Part shown: positions 23,114 through 33,235 of the stretch, one piece after another
Position numbering within the stretch: the first letter of the stretch is position 1
Layout: every line of letters begins with the position of its first letter
Source of the DNA: Gnetum montanum
Taxonomy: Eukaryota; Streptophyta; Gnetopsida; Gnetales; Gnetaceae
Assembly (NCBI GenBank): GCA_015680685.1
Contig: MNCI01013895.1
Coordinates: forward strand, 109,383 to 173,382
Direction of reading: 5' to 3'
DNA length: 64,000 nucleotides
The notes under the pieces: generated by a model
Seen by the model: the letters and a program-made list of their open reading frames with translations, nothing else
What the model was told of the DNA's origin: nothing
Database searches by the model: none
Program-made: the position numbers and the translations under genes

Positions 23114-23305
23114 ATGGCAATCATACAACAACGGAATGGATCTGGAGCAAACACTTGGAATGAAACAGCGTTGAAGCAGCTATGCAAGGAGCAAGATCGA
23201 TGGCGCGCTTATGGATGGACAATGAAAAGCGTAATCTTGGCATTGGTAGCAGTGACACTTCTTTCTATCGCTCTCTTTCTCTCTCAGTTGCCAACAAAGG
23301 CCTGA
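23114..23305 (+). CDS. Small single-span membrane protein in element B
   Basis: An intact 63-codon frame. Residues 1-36 are polar with several charged residues ('MAIIQQRNGSGANTW', 'KEQDRWRAYG'). Residues 38-59 are a hydrophobic helix ('MKSVILALVAVTLLSIALFL') followed by a short tail, so the shape is tail-anchored or type II. There is no signal peptide. It lies where env-like ORFs sit in plant errantivirus-like elements: after the last pol-type frame and 175 bp before the purine tract. The ATG follows directly on a splice-acceptor-like 'tgtgtgtag', suggesting expression from a spliced RNA. It is the only non-broken frame in B. I recognise no family; it could still be a chance survivor. Confidence 0.5.
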   Translation: MAIIQQRNGSGANTWNETALKQLCKEQDRWRAYGWTMKSVILALVAVTLLSIALFLSQLPTKA

Positions 23306-23465
23306 TGTCATTGTAATAAGGTGTTCACCCTTGTTGTCATGAACACCAATTTTGTAAAGTCTTGTAATGATGATCCGTTCACATGTCATCCCATTAGTTC
23401 CATTCCCCTCAATAATTCCATACCTTCCCGATATTATTGTAAGGAACTCAAGGATGAGTTTTCAT

Positions 23466-23480
23466 TCAGTCATGGGGGTA
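23466..23480 (+). promoter_or_regulatory. Polypurine tract of element B
   Basis: 'tcagtcatgggggta' abuts the 3' LTR. The same 'tgggggta' precedes the 3' LTR in A1 (39235-39242) and A3 (51970-51977), with a conserved 'aggatgagttttcattcag' just upstream. It primes plus-strand DNA synthesis. Confidence 0.75.
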
Positions 23481-24274
23481 TGATGAGACGCGATATGCAC
23501 AAGCCACGATATCGCGTACGTGATATCGCAACCGCCACGATATCGCATCCCTTGCGATATCACGTATGCAATATTGTGTCGTCCCTTGCGATATCACGTA
23601 CGCGATATCGCGGTCCACCGCCAAATCTATAAATAAGAGGCGGCACTCCCCTCATTTTCATATGCAGGTCAGAAGTAGCGAAGCTCTAGCGGATTGATCA
23701 CCCCAGAGATAGAATATTTTCCATGTGCCCACAGTAGGAGTCCCCCAAGTGAACAGTTCTTTATTCAAGCAGCTTTGTACCTGAACGCAAGTTGTGTACG
23801 GCAATAAAGACGAGCTTTGTGGATAAACCTTGCAGTACATGGATANNNNNNNNNNNNNNNNNNNNNNNNNNNNNNNNNNNNNNNNNNNNNNNNNNNNNNN
23901 NNNNNNNNNNNNNNNNNNNNNNNNNNNNNNNNNNNNNNNNNNNNNNNNNNNNNNNNNNNNNNTGTGTACGGTAAGTGGGAACAGATGTTGATGCTAGTTA
24001 ATATAGACTTAGGTCCTTAGTTAGAGTAGTTAGTTCTCTCAACCCTTCACACTCTAGCATAGGAGATAAACCAAAAAAGACCAAGAAAATCATATACCTC
24101 GGACTTACTTAACCATACACCGTGACAACAACAAGTAAGTCTAGGAAGACAACGAATGATTAACCCCAAGTGTTCCATGGGGTGTTTAGGCATTTAGTCT
24201 GTGGAGTTCGACCGGATCGTGCATGCTATGCTCGTTTCGTATGATTGAGTGTAGGGGTACCTCGCCACTCATCA
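23481..24274 (+). repeat. 3' LTR of element B, with gap
   Basis: Matches the 5' LTR from TGATGAGACG to CTCATCA. Bases 23846-23962 are N; by comparison about 370 bp should be there, so the gap is under-sized. The U3 palindrome array is one ~46-bp unit shorter than in the 5' LTR. Confidence 0.9.
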
Positions 24275-24279
24275 GGTGG

Positions 24280-25682
24280 GGTTATCGTAAACGGTGTAAA
24301 TGGAATGCAAACAGTGACACAAAATGTAAACAGAGCATACTGAATTATAAATAAAGTGTAAATAGAGCTATATTGTAAACAAAGCATAAACCGAAGTAAA
24401 TAATGTAAATGGAAGGCAATAATGAAATTGTATTATATTATTTTTAAAAAAATGTGCACCGGTCAAAGCGTAGTTGCACACGTGTGGATGGCAAGTGAAA
24501 CGCCTAGCCCCGAGATGATATGACGCAACGATGTGATGATGTGATGATGGAGGTGAGAAATGCTTGGATGCCAGGAGTCAAGTGTGCCGAGCATCCAAGG
24601 ATTGCAGGTTCTGTGCTCTCTCAGAATTGCCAATCTCTCTAATTTTTGCCTCCCTAATCTTTTTTGCCTCCTGGTTTATGTGAATTGATAGGGTATTTAT
24701 AGGGTTGGGCCAGGCTCAGGCACGAAACTCAAGAATGGAATTAATGGTTGTGAGATGAGAGGAAAGCAGATCTAGCGACATGTGTCCCATGGATAGGTGG
24801 CACAGGTTGGATGTGTGCTAGATAGTTACATTCTTTGACTAAGTTCAATGTATCTGTGTTGGACAGTTGTGCACGAGTTGGATGTGTATTGGCAAGCTAC
24901 ATTCTTGACCAGGTACATTGCATTTTACAATTGATGGGTTATTCAACCCCATGAAAGTACATTTAATTTAGACCATGAGGGCTTGACATGCCCACAAATG
25001 GGGATTTATAATGAAATGTATAACAAGAGAAATTTGACTGCCAAGCGTGACCTACAGTGTGACCTACAATGTAACCTCCAAAAGTTGCAATTTTGAGCTC
25101 AAATCTGGAATTTCTGAAGGCTGTGACCCATAGTTATCAATAGTGGACCCTGAGGACAACTTACACCCTTGAAATTAAGTTATTTTGGCTCAGTTTTGGG
25201 GCTCTAAAAGTTGGTGACGTTGATCCTTACGCTGTGCAACGTCTGAAAAAGTAACCCCAGTGTCACCAAGTCAAAATGACATATTTGAGGCCCAAATCTT
25301 GATTTTCTGGAGGCTGGGACTTGCTGGGGACCTTGGTGAAGGTCATGGGGGGTCCTTGTGCTCAATTTTGGCCTATTTTGACTCAATTTCGAGGCTCCAA
25401 AAGTTGGTGACGCTGATCCTTACGCTGTGCAACGTCTGAAAAAGTAACCAAAGTGTACTTAGCCAAAACCAAACATTTTGAACCTGAAACTTTTGATTCT
25501 GGATACTGAAAGTTGGTGCAGTTGCTTGTGGGCCCCGAGAGGACCTTGCCTATTGAATCATGGGCCATCTAGAGTTGTTTCAGAGTCCTCCAAGTTTGGT
25601 CATGCTATACTCATGTTAGGCAGCAGCATGACTTAGCTTAATTCTTGTCTAAAAGTGCTAGGCCAAAATTAGTGGTCTTTGA
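24280..25682 (-). repeat. 5' LTR of element C, remainder
   Basis: Continues the LTR interrupted at 17002 ('ggttatcgtaaacgg', as at 9080) and ends 'agtggtctttga', where the other LTR has 'tctttca'. The ~80-bp repeat has one copy fewer than in the 3' LTR. The target duplication GCAAG follows. Confidence 0.85.
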
Positions 25683-25769
25683 GCAAGCACATCTGGAATG
25701 ATGTTCTAAATAGTTAAATCTTTTTGGCAAAGCCAATCAAGTATAGGGTTTATGAGGGTCCTCACGTTC

Positions 25770-26830
25770 AATGATTTAGTAAAAGTACTGAAATCCAATT
25801 TGAAGATGAGAAATGTTCGTTTCCTAACATGAAGGTCATTACTCTGTTAAAGTCTAGCCAAAACTGATCAATGAGAAGTAGCAAGAACAAGGTTGAAACA
25901 TTTAACCAACAAGTGAGAAGGATACCCTCGAGCACAAAGTTGTTGAAAGAGTTGCCGCCAAATTTGTTAAAGATTGCCAAGACATAATTCTTTGATGAGG
26001 TATTTTTTTGAGTTTTGCAATGAAGAATGCTTTCTTTTGATGGAACAGATGCCATGAGGAGAAAAGGATGTACTAGTATGCATTCAAGGGTTTTTTATAA
26101 CACTTGGTAGAAAGGATACCGGTGTCGACAAAATGAGGATCCTTGAAGAAAGAAACATCCAAAATATTAACTATAGAATTAAAAATGGTGGGGGTAATGT
26201 TGATTAATGGATAAACATTACCATATCCGGAGAGTAGGAGAGAAAGAGGATTTTCAAAACCACTACAGATGCCAAAAGCATCATCAATGAATCTTTTGAA
26301 ATACAAAAGATTTTCTGAATCGGGAGTACTGAAAACTTGTTTTTCAAGATGGCACGAAAATAGACATATGTAAATAATGGCAATGTTGCTACCCATTACG
26401 ATGCCTCTGATCTGTTTAAATTGTACTCCATTGAGTTTTAAGTAGTGCTCATGAAGCACTAATGAAGCGAGCTCTAGAATGGTGTTGCTGTAGAGATCTT
26501 GCAAGGGGAATAGGTTTGTAGAAAAATATGTTCCAACCATATCTTTAAAGGTAGTAATGCCATGATCGGTGGGAATGCTGAGGTAAAGAGATTCTACATT
26601 GAATGTAAACAAAGTACATAAACAGGTAGAACTTTTGAATGGAGATCACAGATCCGGGCAGATGAATCTTACAGATGATATGGTTGGGAACAAAGGATGG
26701 AAAACAACAAATAGTGGAGAAGGCAAGAGGCGGGTTTAAGCACATAACCTAGGTAGGAGCAAATTGGGTGGCCAACCATTATAGGTTTATGAATTTTAGG
26801 GATTAAATAAAAATTACAAGGTTTGGGAGC
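25770..26830 (-). pseudogene. Penelope-type reverse transcriptase, copy 2
   Basis: The best-preserved RT in the array: 26612-26073 is open for 179 codons, with MFTFNVESLYLSIPTDHGI, 'GIVMGSNIAIIYICLFSCHLE', YFKRFIDDAFGI (catalytic DD near 26283) and 'ILDVSFFKDPHF'. Upstream, PKIHKPIMVG is readable near 26800. Downstream, RGYPSHLL-type sequence is near 25915, and the last motif NPRKLRSLLIKKKF lies at 8880-8840 beyond element C. The stop comes shortly after that motif, with no endonuclease domain. Frameshifts and stops make it non-functional. Confidence 0.85.
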
Positions 26831-27139
26831 CTTGAATTGAAGCAATGAATCCTTAAAAACCTATGACAAATAGTTGATGATAGAAAAAAATTAACGACGA
26901 AGATCATCCCATGGAACAAAATCCACGCACAAATAAATATTCAAATTGAAAAGTTGCCCAGTTGCTTCTTTAAGATACTATGAGGAATCCAGAATACAAA
27001 CTCCAAGATTTTTGTTCGCTGGTTAAATGACAATGTTTATATCTTTTTGAAGTTTTCAAAATGCTCCAAGAAGATAACGGAAAAGAGGTTGCTCATTGTT
27101 GAAATCAATAAAGGAGAGAGCAACTTTAAGGGAAGCGCC

Positions 27140-28880
27140 ACGTTCGTTGAATGAATGCCTCATCTAGTTTTTTGGTACAAGCCTACACCATTGCCCTAAG
27201 TGCCATTGTCGTCGCCAATCTAAGCACTATTGTCGATCTAAACGCCACTACCCTGAGTGCAATCGTCAATCTGTGCACTACCATTATTGTTGGAGGGAGC
27301 CTGATATGCGATGCTGCTACGACCAAGAACGAAACCTGTAGACGATTGAACTTCTCCATGTGCAGGCGGCCGATCATTTGTTCACGCGTTGTTTTCAAAT
27401 CGCGTGGCACCGAAAATGATGCCTACGCAATGATTTGCACATTGTTTTGCACAACGCACTGCATGTGCTGCGAATGCTACTCCAAGCTCCATGCACACCG
27501 CACCTGTCGCCAAAGTTTTGTAGGCTGCCTCGATCCAGAAATCGCATGCCGTCGCCCTGATCCTAAAATTGTGCACTGTCACTCCGATCTGCAGACCGTG
27601 CACCGTAAGCATCAAATCACACATCGCGAGCACCTTGTGATCCGCCTCGGTCATCGTGAAGATTACCTTGATCACTGCGTGTGCATCGACAAAAATCAAG
27701 CTCAAAGCCGTGCACCCGAGATGCACTTGGGAATGCTACAAAACTTTGAAACCCAAAATCTTTTTGTGAATTAGGGCCAAAACCCTGCAATGAATTAGGG
27801 CTAAAACCCTACTACGAATTGGGGCTAAAACCCTGACACAAACCAGTGTTAGAAGAACCACCACCGTTGTCAGGAGAATGGCTATGATTAGTAGATCTGA
27901 CACTATGATCACCCACCTGTGGAGTAGGGTTTAGTTGCCGCTGGTTTTTCTATGGTTGTTTTTACCACTGGTTTTTCTACGGTTGTTTTTGTCATTTCTG
28001 CCACCAAGAACACTAAGGTTGTTGCAGCGGATTAGGGTCATGTTGAGAACTTGATGCTTGCTGCTAAGAGCTACGATTTTGCCTTTTCTAGCCATCTCAC
28101 CGCATGGAAAAATTTGGGGGAATGATGCCACAATCTTTGAGTCATTCCCAAATTTTTGGAACGTTGCATCCCACTCTTGATGAACTGTTTCTTTGCAATT
28201 TCGGCAGTAGATATTGCATTCTTGTGTTGCTCCTCTATTTTTTTTGCTCATCTGCTTTTTTTTTTAGCATCAACATGAATATCAAATTGCGGACGTTCGT
28301 TGATGAATGCCTCATCTAGGTTTTTGATACAAGCCTACAAAAGAGCCTACTAAAATGGAGCAAGCTCTTGAATGCAAGAGATGCATTCCACCAGTTTTTG
28401 TATAACATCATGGGGGAAAGATTCCACCTTTTGTCAGTGTGCATAAGCTAAAATGATTTCAGCACAAAGATAGGCGTCTTGAAGGTTGACATCACCTTCT
28501 GAAAAAGAGGCTTTAAGTCTAGGGGCCAAAATTCAAAGGCTGTGTAACTTTTCGGAATGAAGTTGCTCAATCCGTTCCTTGGTCCAATGAGCGTGGTCTG
28601 CTACATAGAGGTGTTTCTGAAAATCTCTAGCTACTGTGTGAATCATTTCCTACAAAACATTAAGGATCATAGAATCATCAAAAATGGGAATAGAGACTTA
28701 AGCCTCATGGAGATGCTACTTAAGCACAACACATTGAGAGTTGGCTTCTGAAAGCTGTTGTTCACATAAAGACAAACTGGAGCGAAGTTCATCCACTTCA
28801 TGTTTAGTCTTGAAAAAGGTATAAAGGAATGCCTTTGTAGAACCAAAAGGATCATCTTCAACTGATTAGTTCACAAGACA
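27140..28880 (-). pseudogene. Upstream ORF region of PLE copy 2 (coiled coil and repeats)
   Basis: On the - strand, reading from 28870: EDDPFGSTKAFLYTFFK, then a heptad-like 'KHEVDELRSSLSLCEQQLSE', 'HWTKERIEQLHSEKLHSL', 'DAYLCAEIILAYAH' and 'LDEAFINERPQFDIHVDA', in one frame with about eight stops that are mostly TAG/TGA/TAA from likely C-to-T changes. Further along (27900-27770) the reading contains GF.PNS repeats. The same order occurs in copy 4 (31300-33170), so the region belongs to the element. EN-deficient PLEs in rotifers have long N-terminal or upstream coding regions with coiled coils. Function here is unknown; a particle or RNA-binding role is a guess. Confidence 0.55.
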
Positions 28881-29035
28881 TGAACATTCATGTCTTATTT
28901 CAGGGCATCTAGTGTTTGCAATCTTTTCCATGATAAACTTGCAGAAGGATCAGGATTCAACTCATGCTAGGAACTTGCATGAGTTGATTGATCAAAAGCT
29001 AATGAAAGCTAACCTGCAAGGTTCATTTCTGTTAG

Positions 29036-29572
29036 GTAGCAAGATAGACAAGAAATTTTGAGTTACAAAAAATTTTATTTTGATCTTTTGTGGCTAACAG
29101 AAGTATGAAGTAGAAAGCAAAGGAGGAAAAAAAATAGAAACTAAAAAAGCTCAAATTAACATTAACTAAGTAAAGTTAAAACACAAAAGTTTTTCAAGAT
29201 TCTCATCCCTCTTTAGTATGTCTTAAGCTTACAAAGGCAAAGTCAAAAGCATAAGTGTTGAAGTGTTGAATTTAAATTGTCCCAACTTAAGAAATTTAAA
29301 ATTTTGGGACTTCTGAAAAATTTTAAATTTTAGAACTTATGAAAAATTTAATATTTTGGGACTTCTGAAAAATTTAACATTTTGGGACTTATGAAAAACT
29401 CAACTAGGCCCCACTCATTCAAGCCGAAGTTGGGGTAGGACGAAGCACTTGCATATGTTTTAACGAGAAGTGAATGCAGCTTTCTTGGGTTTCACCAGCA
29501 ATTGACCATATTTGGAATGATGTTTTGGAAAGTCGGATCCTTTTGGCGAAGCCGATCAAGTATAGGGTTTAG
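29036..29572 (-). mobile_element. Penelope-like element copy 3, 5'-truncated
   Basis: Only the 3' ~530 bp: A-rich end ('gttacaaaaaatttt' at 29053-29067), a 3' UTR with four ~32-bp tandem units ('aaatttaaaattttgggactt') at 29285-29400, the stop and the NPRKLHSLLVK motif near 29490. It breaks off at 'caagtatagggtttag', where its own sequence runs into telomere-like repeats. Severe 5' truncation is the normal outcome of target-primed reverse transcription. Confidence 0.8.
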
Positions 29573-29613
29573 GGTTTAAGGTTTAGGGATTGGGGTCCTT
29601 AGGGTTTAGGGTT
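29563..29613 (+). repeat. Degenerate interstitial telomeric tract at a PLE junction
   Basis: Reading right, the + strand gives tagggtttagggtttaagg, then tttagggattggggtcc, then ttagggtttagggtt, directly followed by the 3' end of PLE copy 4 ('acaaaaaatttt'). The unit is the plant telomere repeat TTTAGGG, G-rich strand toward the PLE 3' end. Confidence 0.85.
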
Positions 29614-30515
29614 ACAAAAAATTTTGTTTTGATCTTGTGCGGCTAATAAAAATACGGAGTAGAAAGTAAAGGAGACAAAAAAAAGAACAGAAAGTAAAGA
29701 AGCTCAAATTGACATTAACTAAGTAAAATTAAAACATAAAATGTTTTTAGGATTCTCGCCCCTCTTCAGCATGTCTTAAGTTTACAAAGGCAAAGTCAAG
29801 AGAACAAGTGCTGAAGTGTTGAATTTAAATTATTCAAACTTAAGAAATTTAAAATTTTAGGACTATGAAAAATTTAACTAACCTTACTTATTCAGACCAA
29901 AGTGGAGGTGGGACTAAGCACTTAAATTTGTTCTTAACGAGGAGTGAACGCAGCTTTCTTGGATTTCGCTAGCAAGCGACCACATCTGGAATGATGTTCT
30001 AGAGAGTAGGATCTTTTTGGTGAAGCAAATCAAGTATAGAGTTTAAAAGGGTTCTAACGTTCAAGGATTTAATAAAAGTATTGAAATCCAATTTGAAGAC
30101 GAGAGGGGTCTGTTTCCTAATACGAACATCATTACTTTAATGAAGTCTAGCCAGAAATGATCGACGAAAAGTAGTAGGAACAAGGTTGAAACATTTAACC
30201 AGCAAGCAAGAAGGATACTCTCAAGCACAAAGTCATCAAAAGAGTTGCCACTGAATTTGTTGAAGATCACTAAGACATGATTTCTTGATAAAGTATCTTT
30301 TGAGTTTTGTAATGATAAATACTTTCTTCTGATGGAACAAATGCCATGAGAAGAAATGATGTACTAATATGCATTCAAGAGTTTTTGATAACACTTGGTA
30401 GAAAAGATACCAATGTCAACAAAATGAGGATCGTTGAAGAAAGTAACATCCAAAATATTAACTACAGAAATGATGGAGGTAGGTCAAATGACAATGTTTG
30501 TATCTTTTTGAAGTT

Positions 30516-30564
30516 TTTAGGGTTTAGGGTTTAGGGTTTAGGGTTTAGGGTTTAGGGTTTAGGG
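30516..30564 (+). repeat. Seven perfect TTTAGGG telomeric repeats
   Basis: Seven uninterrupted TTTAGGG units plus TT, sitting between 'tttgtatctttttgaagtt' and 'gtggttgaaatcaataaagg'. In copies 1 and 2 those flanks are separated by ~40 bp of ordinary PLE sequence ('caaaatgctccaagaagat...'). The telomeric run therefore replaces element sequence. Confidence 0.95.
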
Positions 30565-31296
30565 TTGTGGTTGAAATCAATAAAGGAGAGTGCAGCTTCA
30601 AGGGAAACAGGCAATTGCGAATGCAATTTTCAGAATTGAAATTGCTAATTAGAGGATTCCACTTATTACATCGTCGAAATTTTATTTTAGCAACTTGGGT
30701 TGCCATAATAAATGGTGAAAATGAAAAAATATCTTAAGGTTTATTTTTGAAGAAATTTCAAAATCTAAAAAACCTAGCAAAAGTGGTGAATTCTTTAACA
30801 ATTGAGATTCGATCCATGGGGAGTGGGTGGGATAAATTTAAGTCTATAACCCAAAACTTTAATTTCATTTGCTGAAAGAGTGCATGATGAAAAGTTATGA
30901 ATCGTGAACTTAAAGATGTGATTTTCGATTTCATGAACTATTTTACACACAAAAAGCAAGGGTATGAAGTCTGGTTGATGGTAGGCAACTAAAAACTTAA
31001 ACATGATCGTGATGAGTTATGGATATGTGGTGTAAACTTCGATGGAGGATTTGGTGGAGGGTTGTTTTAGGCAAACTCAAAAAATGATGGCCCATAGGCA
31101 ACTTGAATGGAGTTCAAAGTTGTTGTAAAGGGAGTGGCTGGGGGTGGATGGGCATTAGATGTGATGAAAGGATTTATATTTAAAATTAAATTTTAAATTT
31201 AATTTTGAGAGTGGGGCCCAACCCATGGCTAATTGGTTCAGGCTAGGCTCTTTGAGTTTAAATCATTATTAAACCCTCCTAAATGTACATCATCAT

Positions 31297-33170
31297 TTAC
31301 AGAACTAAAACAAATGTTTGAACCAATGTCACCCAACAGAGAATTATGAAGCCCCTGAAAATTATGGTCAGATCTGAAAACCCTCTAAAAATTGCCATCC
31401 GATCTGAAAACCATCTTGCCACCATTGCTACCCTCAATGCTGCTGCCGATCTGAGCACCGCCGTCGATCTAAATGCCATCGCCAATCTGAGCGCTGTCGT
31501 CGCTGTTGGAGGAAGCCTATTAAGCGTTGCTGCTGCGGCCATGGTCGAAACATAAGAAAGAATGCAAAGATGACTGAACTTCTCCATGCGCAGGCGAATG
31601 ATCATTTGTTCACACATTAAAACGCATGTTGTCGCCACAAGCAGGTCACAGGCCAGACAACTACGAAGGGTCAAAAGCCTGCCTTCTGTCCTGATCGTGA
31701 AATCACGTGCCCTGATCCTAAAATCGCGCGTTGCCCGGATCCAGAAATCGTGCATCACAATCACCAAATCCCACACCATAAGCGCCAATGGATCCACCTT
31801 GATGGCTGCGAAAACCTCCATGGCCATCTTGCACACCCCCTCAGAAGCCGTGTTGGAAGCCACGCGCACTAGATGCATCTAAAAAAGCTGCAAAACTTTG
31901 AAACCCGAAACCCTGCTGTGAATTAGGGCCAAAACCCTGCTGCAAATTGAGGCCAAAACCCTGCTGCAAATTGAGGCCAAAACCCTACTGCGAATTGGGG
32001 CTAAAACCCTGACGTGAACCAGGGTCAAAAGAACCACCGCCGTTGCCAGGAGAATGGCCACAATTGGTAGATCTGCCACCACGATTAGCAGATCTAACAC
32101 CGCGATTAGGGTTTGACTACTGCTATTGCCGCCGTTTTTTTTTTGGAAAAAAAAACTACTGCTAATTTTTCTGATTTCTCTAATTTTTTTGGACTGTTTT
32201 TGCTATTTCTGCCATCGAGAAGACTAAGGTTCTTACAGCGATTGGGGTCAAGTTGAGAACTTGATGCCTGCTGGTTTTGCCTTTACTCGCCATTTCATCC
32301 CACGGAAAAATTTGAGGGAATGACGCCACAATCTTTGATCCATTCCCCAAATTTTTGAAAGGTTGCATACCACTTTTAATGCATCATTTCTTTGCAGATT
32401 TCCTTGATCGTTGATGGTAGATATTGCATTCTTGCAAAGCTCCTCTGCTGTGCACGAATGTCAAATTGCAAACGTTTGATGAATGCCTTTTTTAGTTTTA
32501 TGGAGTAGGTTATTGAATGTAAAAGATGCATTTCACCAATTTTTACATAGCATCATAGGGAAAGATTCCACTTTTTGATGGTGCATCAGTTGAAATGATT
32601 TCAACACAAAGATCCTCTTAAAGCTTAAAATTGTGTTTGTGTTGAAGTGCCAAAAATTCTTGTTGGAGGCTCACATCACCTTGGGAAGAGGCTTTAAGCT
32701 TAGGGGTTAAAATTTGAAGGCTGTGAACAAGCAGCTTCTCGGAATAAAGCTTCTCAATCCGTTCCTTGGTTCGACAAGCATGGTCTACTACATAGAGGTA
32801 TTTTCAAAAACCTCTTGTCGCTATCTAGATCATTTCTTGCAAAACATCAGGGATCGCAGAATCGTCAAAAATGGGAATGGAGGCTTGAGCATCATGGAGT
32901 TGCTACTTGAGTGCACCACATTAAGAATTGGCTTCTAAAAACTATTGTTGACACAAAGAGAGATTGCAGCAAAGTTTATCCACTTTGCATTTGGTCCTAA
33001 AAAAAACATTCATCAAGGAATGCCTCTATAGAACCAAAAGGATCATTTTTAACTAGTTAGTTCACAAGATACAAATCTATAGCCAGATTCATGTCCTATT
33101 CCAGGGCATCCATTGTTCGCGATCTTTTTTGTGATAAACCTGTAGAAGAATCAGGATTCAAAAAAATTTT
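31297..33170 (-). pseudogene. Upstream ORF region of PLE copy 4
   Basis: Homologous to 27140-28880, with the same order on the - strand: coiled-coil part (33060-32500), a 'GSKIVASFPQIFP' segment (near 32330), then a Gly/Gln/Asn repeat region (32015-31900) where a 24-bp unit is repeated about four times, encoding GFGPNSQQ-like octapeptides, then a low-complexity part to 31300. A 193-codon open frame (31878-31297) in this part is Ala/Leu-rich and probably not the biological frame. Stops are scattered throughout. Confidence 0.5.
31905..32015 (-). repeat. 24-bp tandem repeat encoding an octapeptide
   Basis: 'aaaccctgctgcaaattgaggcc' units repeat about four times; copy 2 has two to three at 27770-27840. 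The exact 24-bp period keeps the reading frame, supporting a coding repeat. Confidence 0.7.
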
Positions 33171-33183
33171 GATTAATCGAAAG

Positions 33184-33235
33184 CTAATGAAGGTTACAAA
33201 AAATTTTGGGTTACAAAAAATTTTGGATTACAAAA
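33184..33235 (-). mobile_element. Minimal PLE 3'-end remnant
   Basis: Three 'ggttacaaaaaatttt' type units with no element body, between the 5' end of copy 4 and family A gag. It is either an extremely truncated fifth copy or an end-addition at the junction. Confidence 0.6.

Larger units (their letters stand above)
17003..24274 (+). mobile_element. Element B: gypsy element with gag, protease and a small 3' ORF
   Basis: The LTRs (17003-18049 and 23481-24274) begin TGATGAGACG and end CTCATCA. Target duplication is GCTGG (16998-17002) against GGTGG (24275-24279); removing B restores the continuous C LTR seen at 9070-9090. The order is LTR, primer site, gag, protease, T-rich non-coding region, membrane ORF, purine tract, LTR. 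No RT, RNase H or integrase is present. LTR ends, primer site, gag and post-coding block are shared with A and E, so B is a non-autonomous relative of E. Confidence 0.9.
8891..25682 (-). mobile_element. Element C: Tat/Ogre-like gypsy, gag-protease only
   Basis: LTRs lie at 8891-10611 and at 16814-17002 plus 24280-25682 (the latter split by element B). Coding is on the - strand, so the right LTR is the 5' one. Target duplication is GCGAG (8886-8890) against GCAAG (25683-25687), one change. The interior has gag and protease in nearly one frame but no RT, RNase H or integrase. The space for pol is filled by ~2.2 kb of repeat-rich untranslated sequence. It is inserted in PLE copy 2, whose sequence rejoins cleanly across it. 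Confidence 0.85.
25688..29035 (-). mobile_element. Penelope-like element copy 2, main part
   Basis: Resumes at 'cacatctggaatgatgttc' exactly where 8890 stopped. Running right (toward the element's 5' end) it contains the RT (25770-26830), an upstream linker to about 27130, and a long upstream coding-like region with the 8-residue repeat and coiled coil (27140-28880). Together with 8438-8890 this is the most complete copy, about 3.8 kb. It is followed directly by the 3' end of copy 3. Confidence 0.8.
29611..33170 (-). mobile_element. Penelope-like element copy 4
   Basis: The 3' end joins the telomeric tract. The RT C-terminal part is kept (NPRKLRSLLVKNKF near 29950, stop at 29888-29890), but about 830 bp including the RT core and its DD motif is deleted near 30475. 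The copy then carries seven perfect telomere units (30516-30564) and the full upstream region (30567-33170). The 3' UTR between stop and end is about 277 bp. Confidence 0.8.

Noticed and set aside
27151-27774. 207-codon + strand frame rich in Cys and His
   Set aside because: It lies opposite the PLE upstream region, has no homologous open frame in PLE copy 4, and shows no domain; its length comes from the GC-richer composition of that segment.
31297-31878. 193-codon - strand frame as an intact protein
   Set aside because: It is Ala/Leu-rich low complexity; the matching region in PLE copy 2 is not open in the same frame, so I treat it as part of the broken upstream ORF region.
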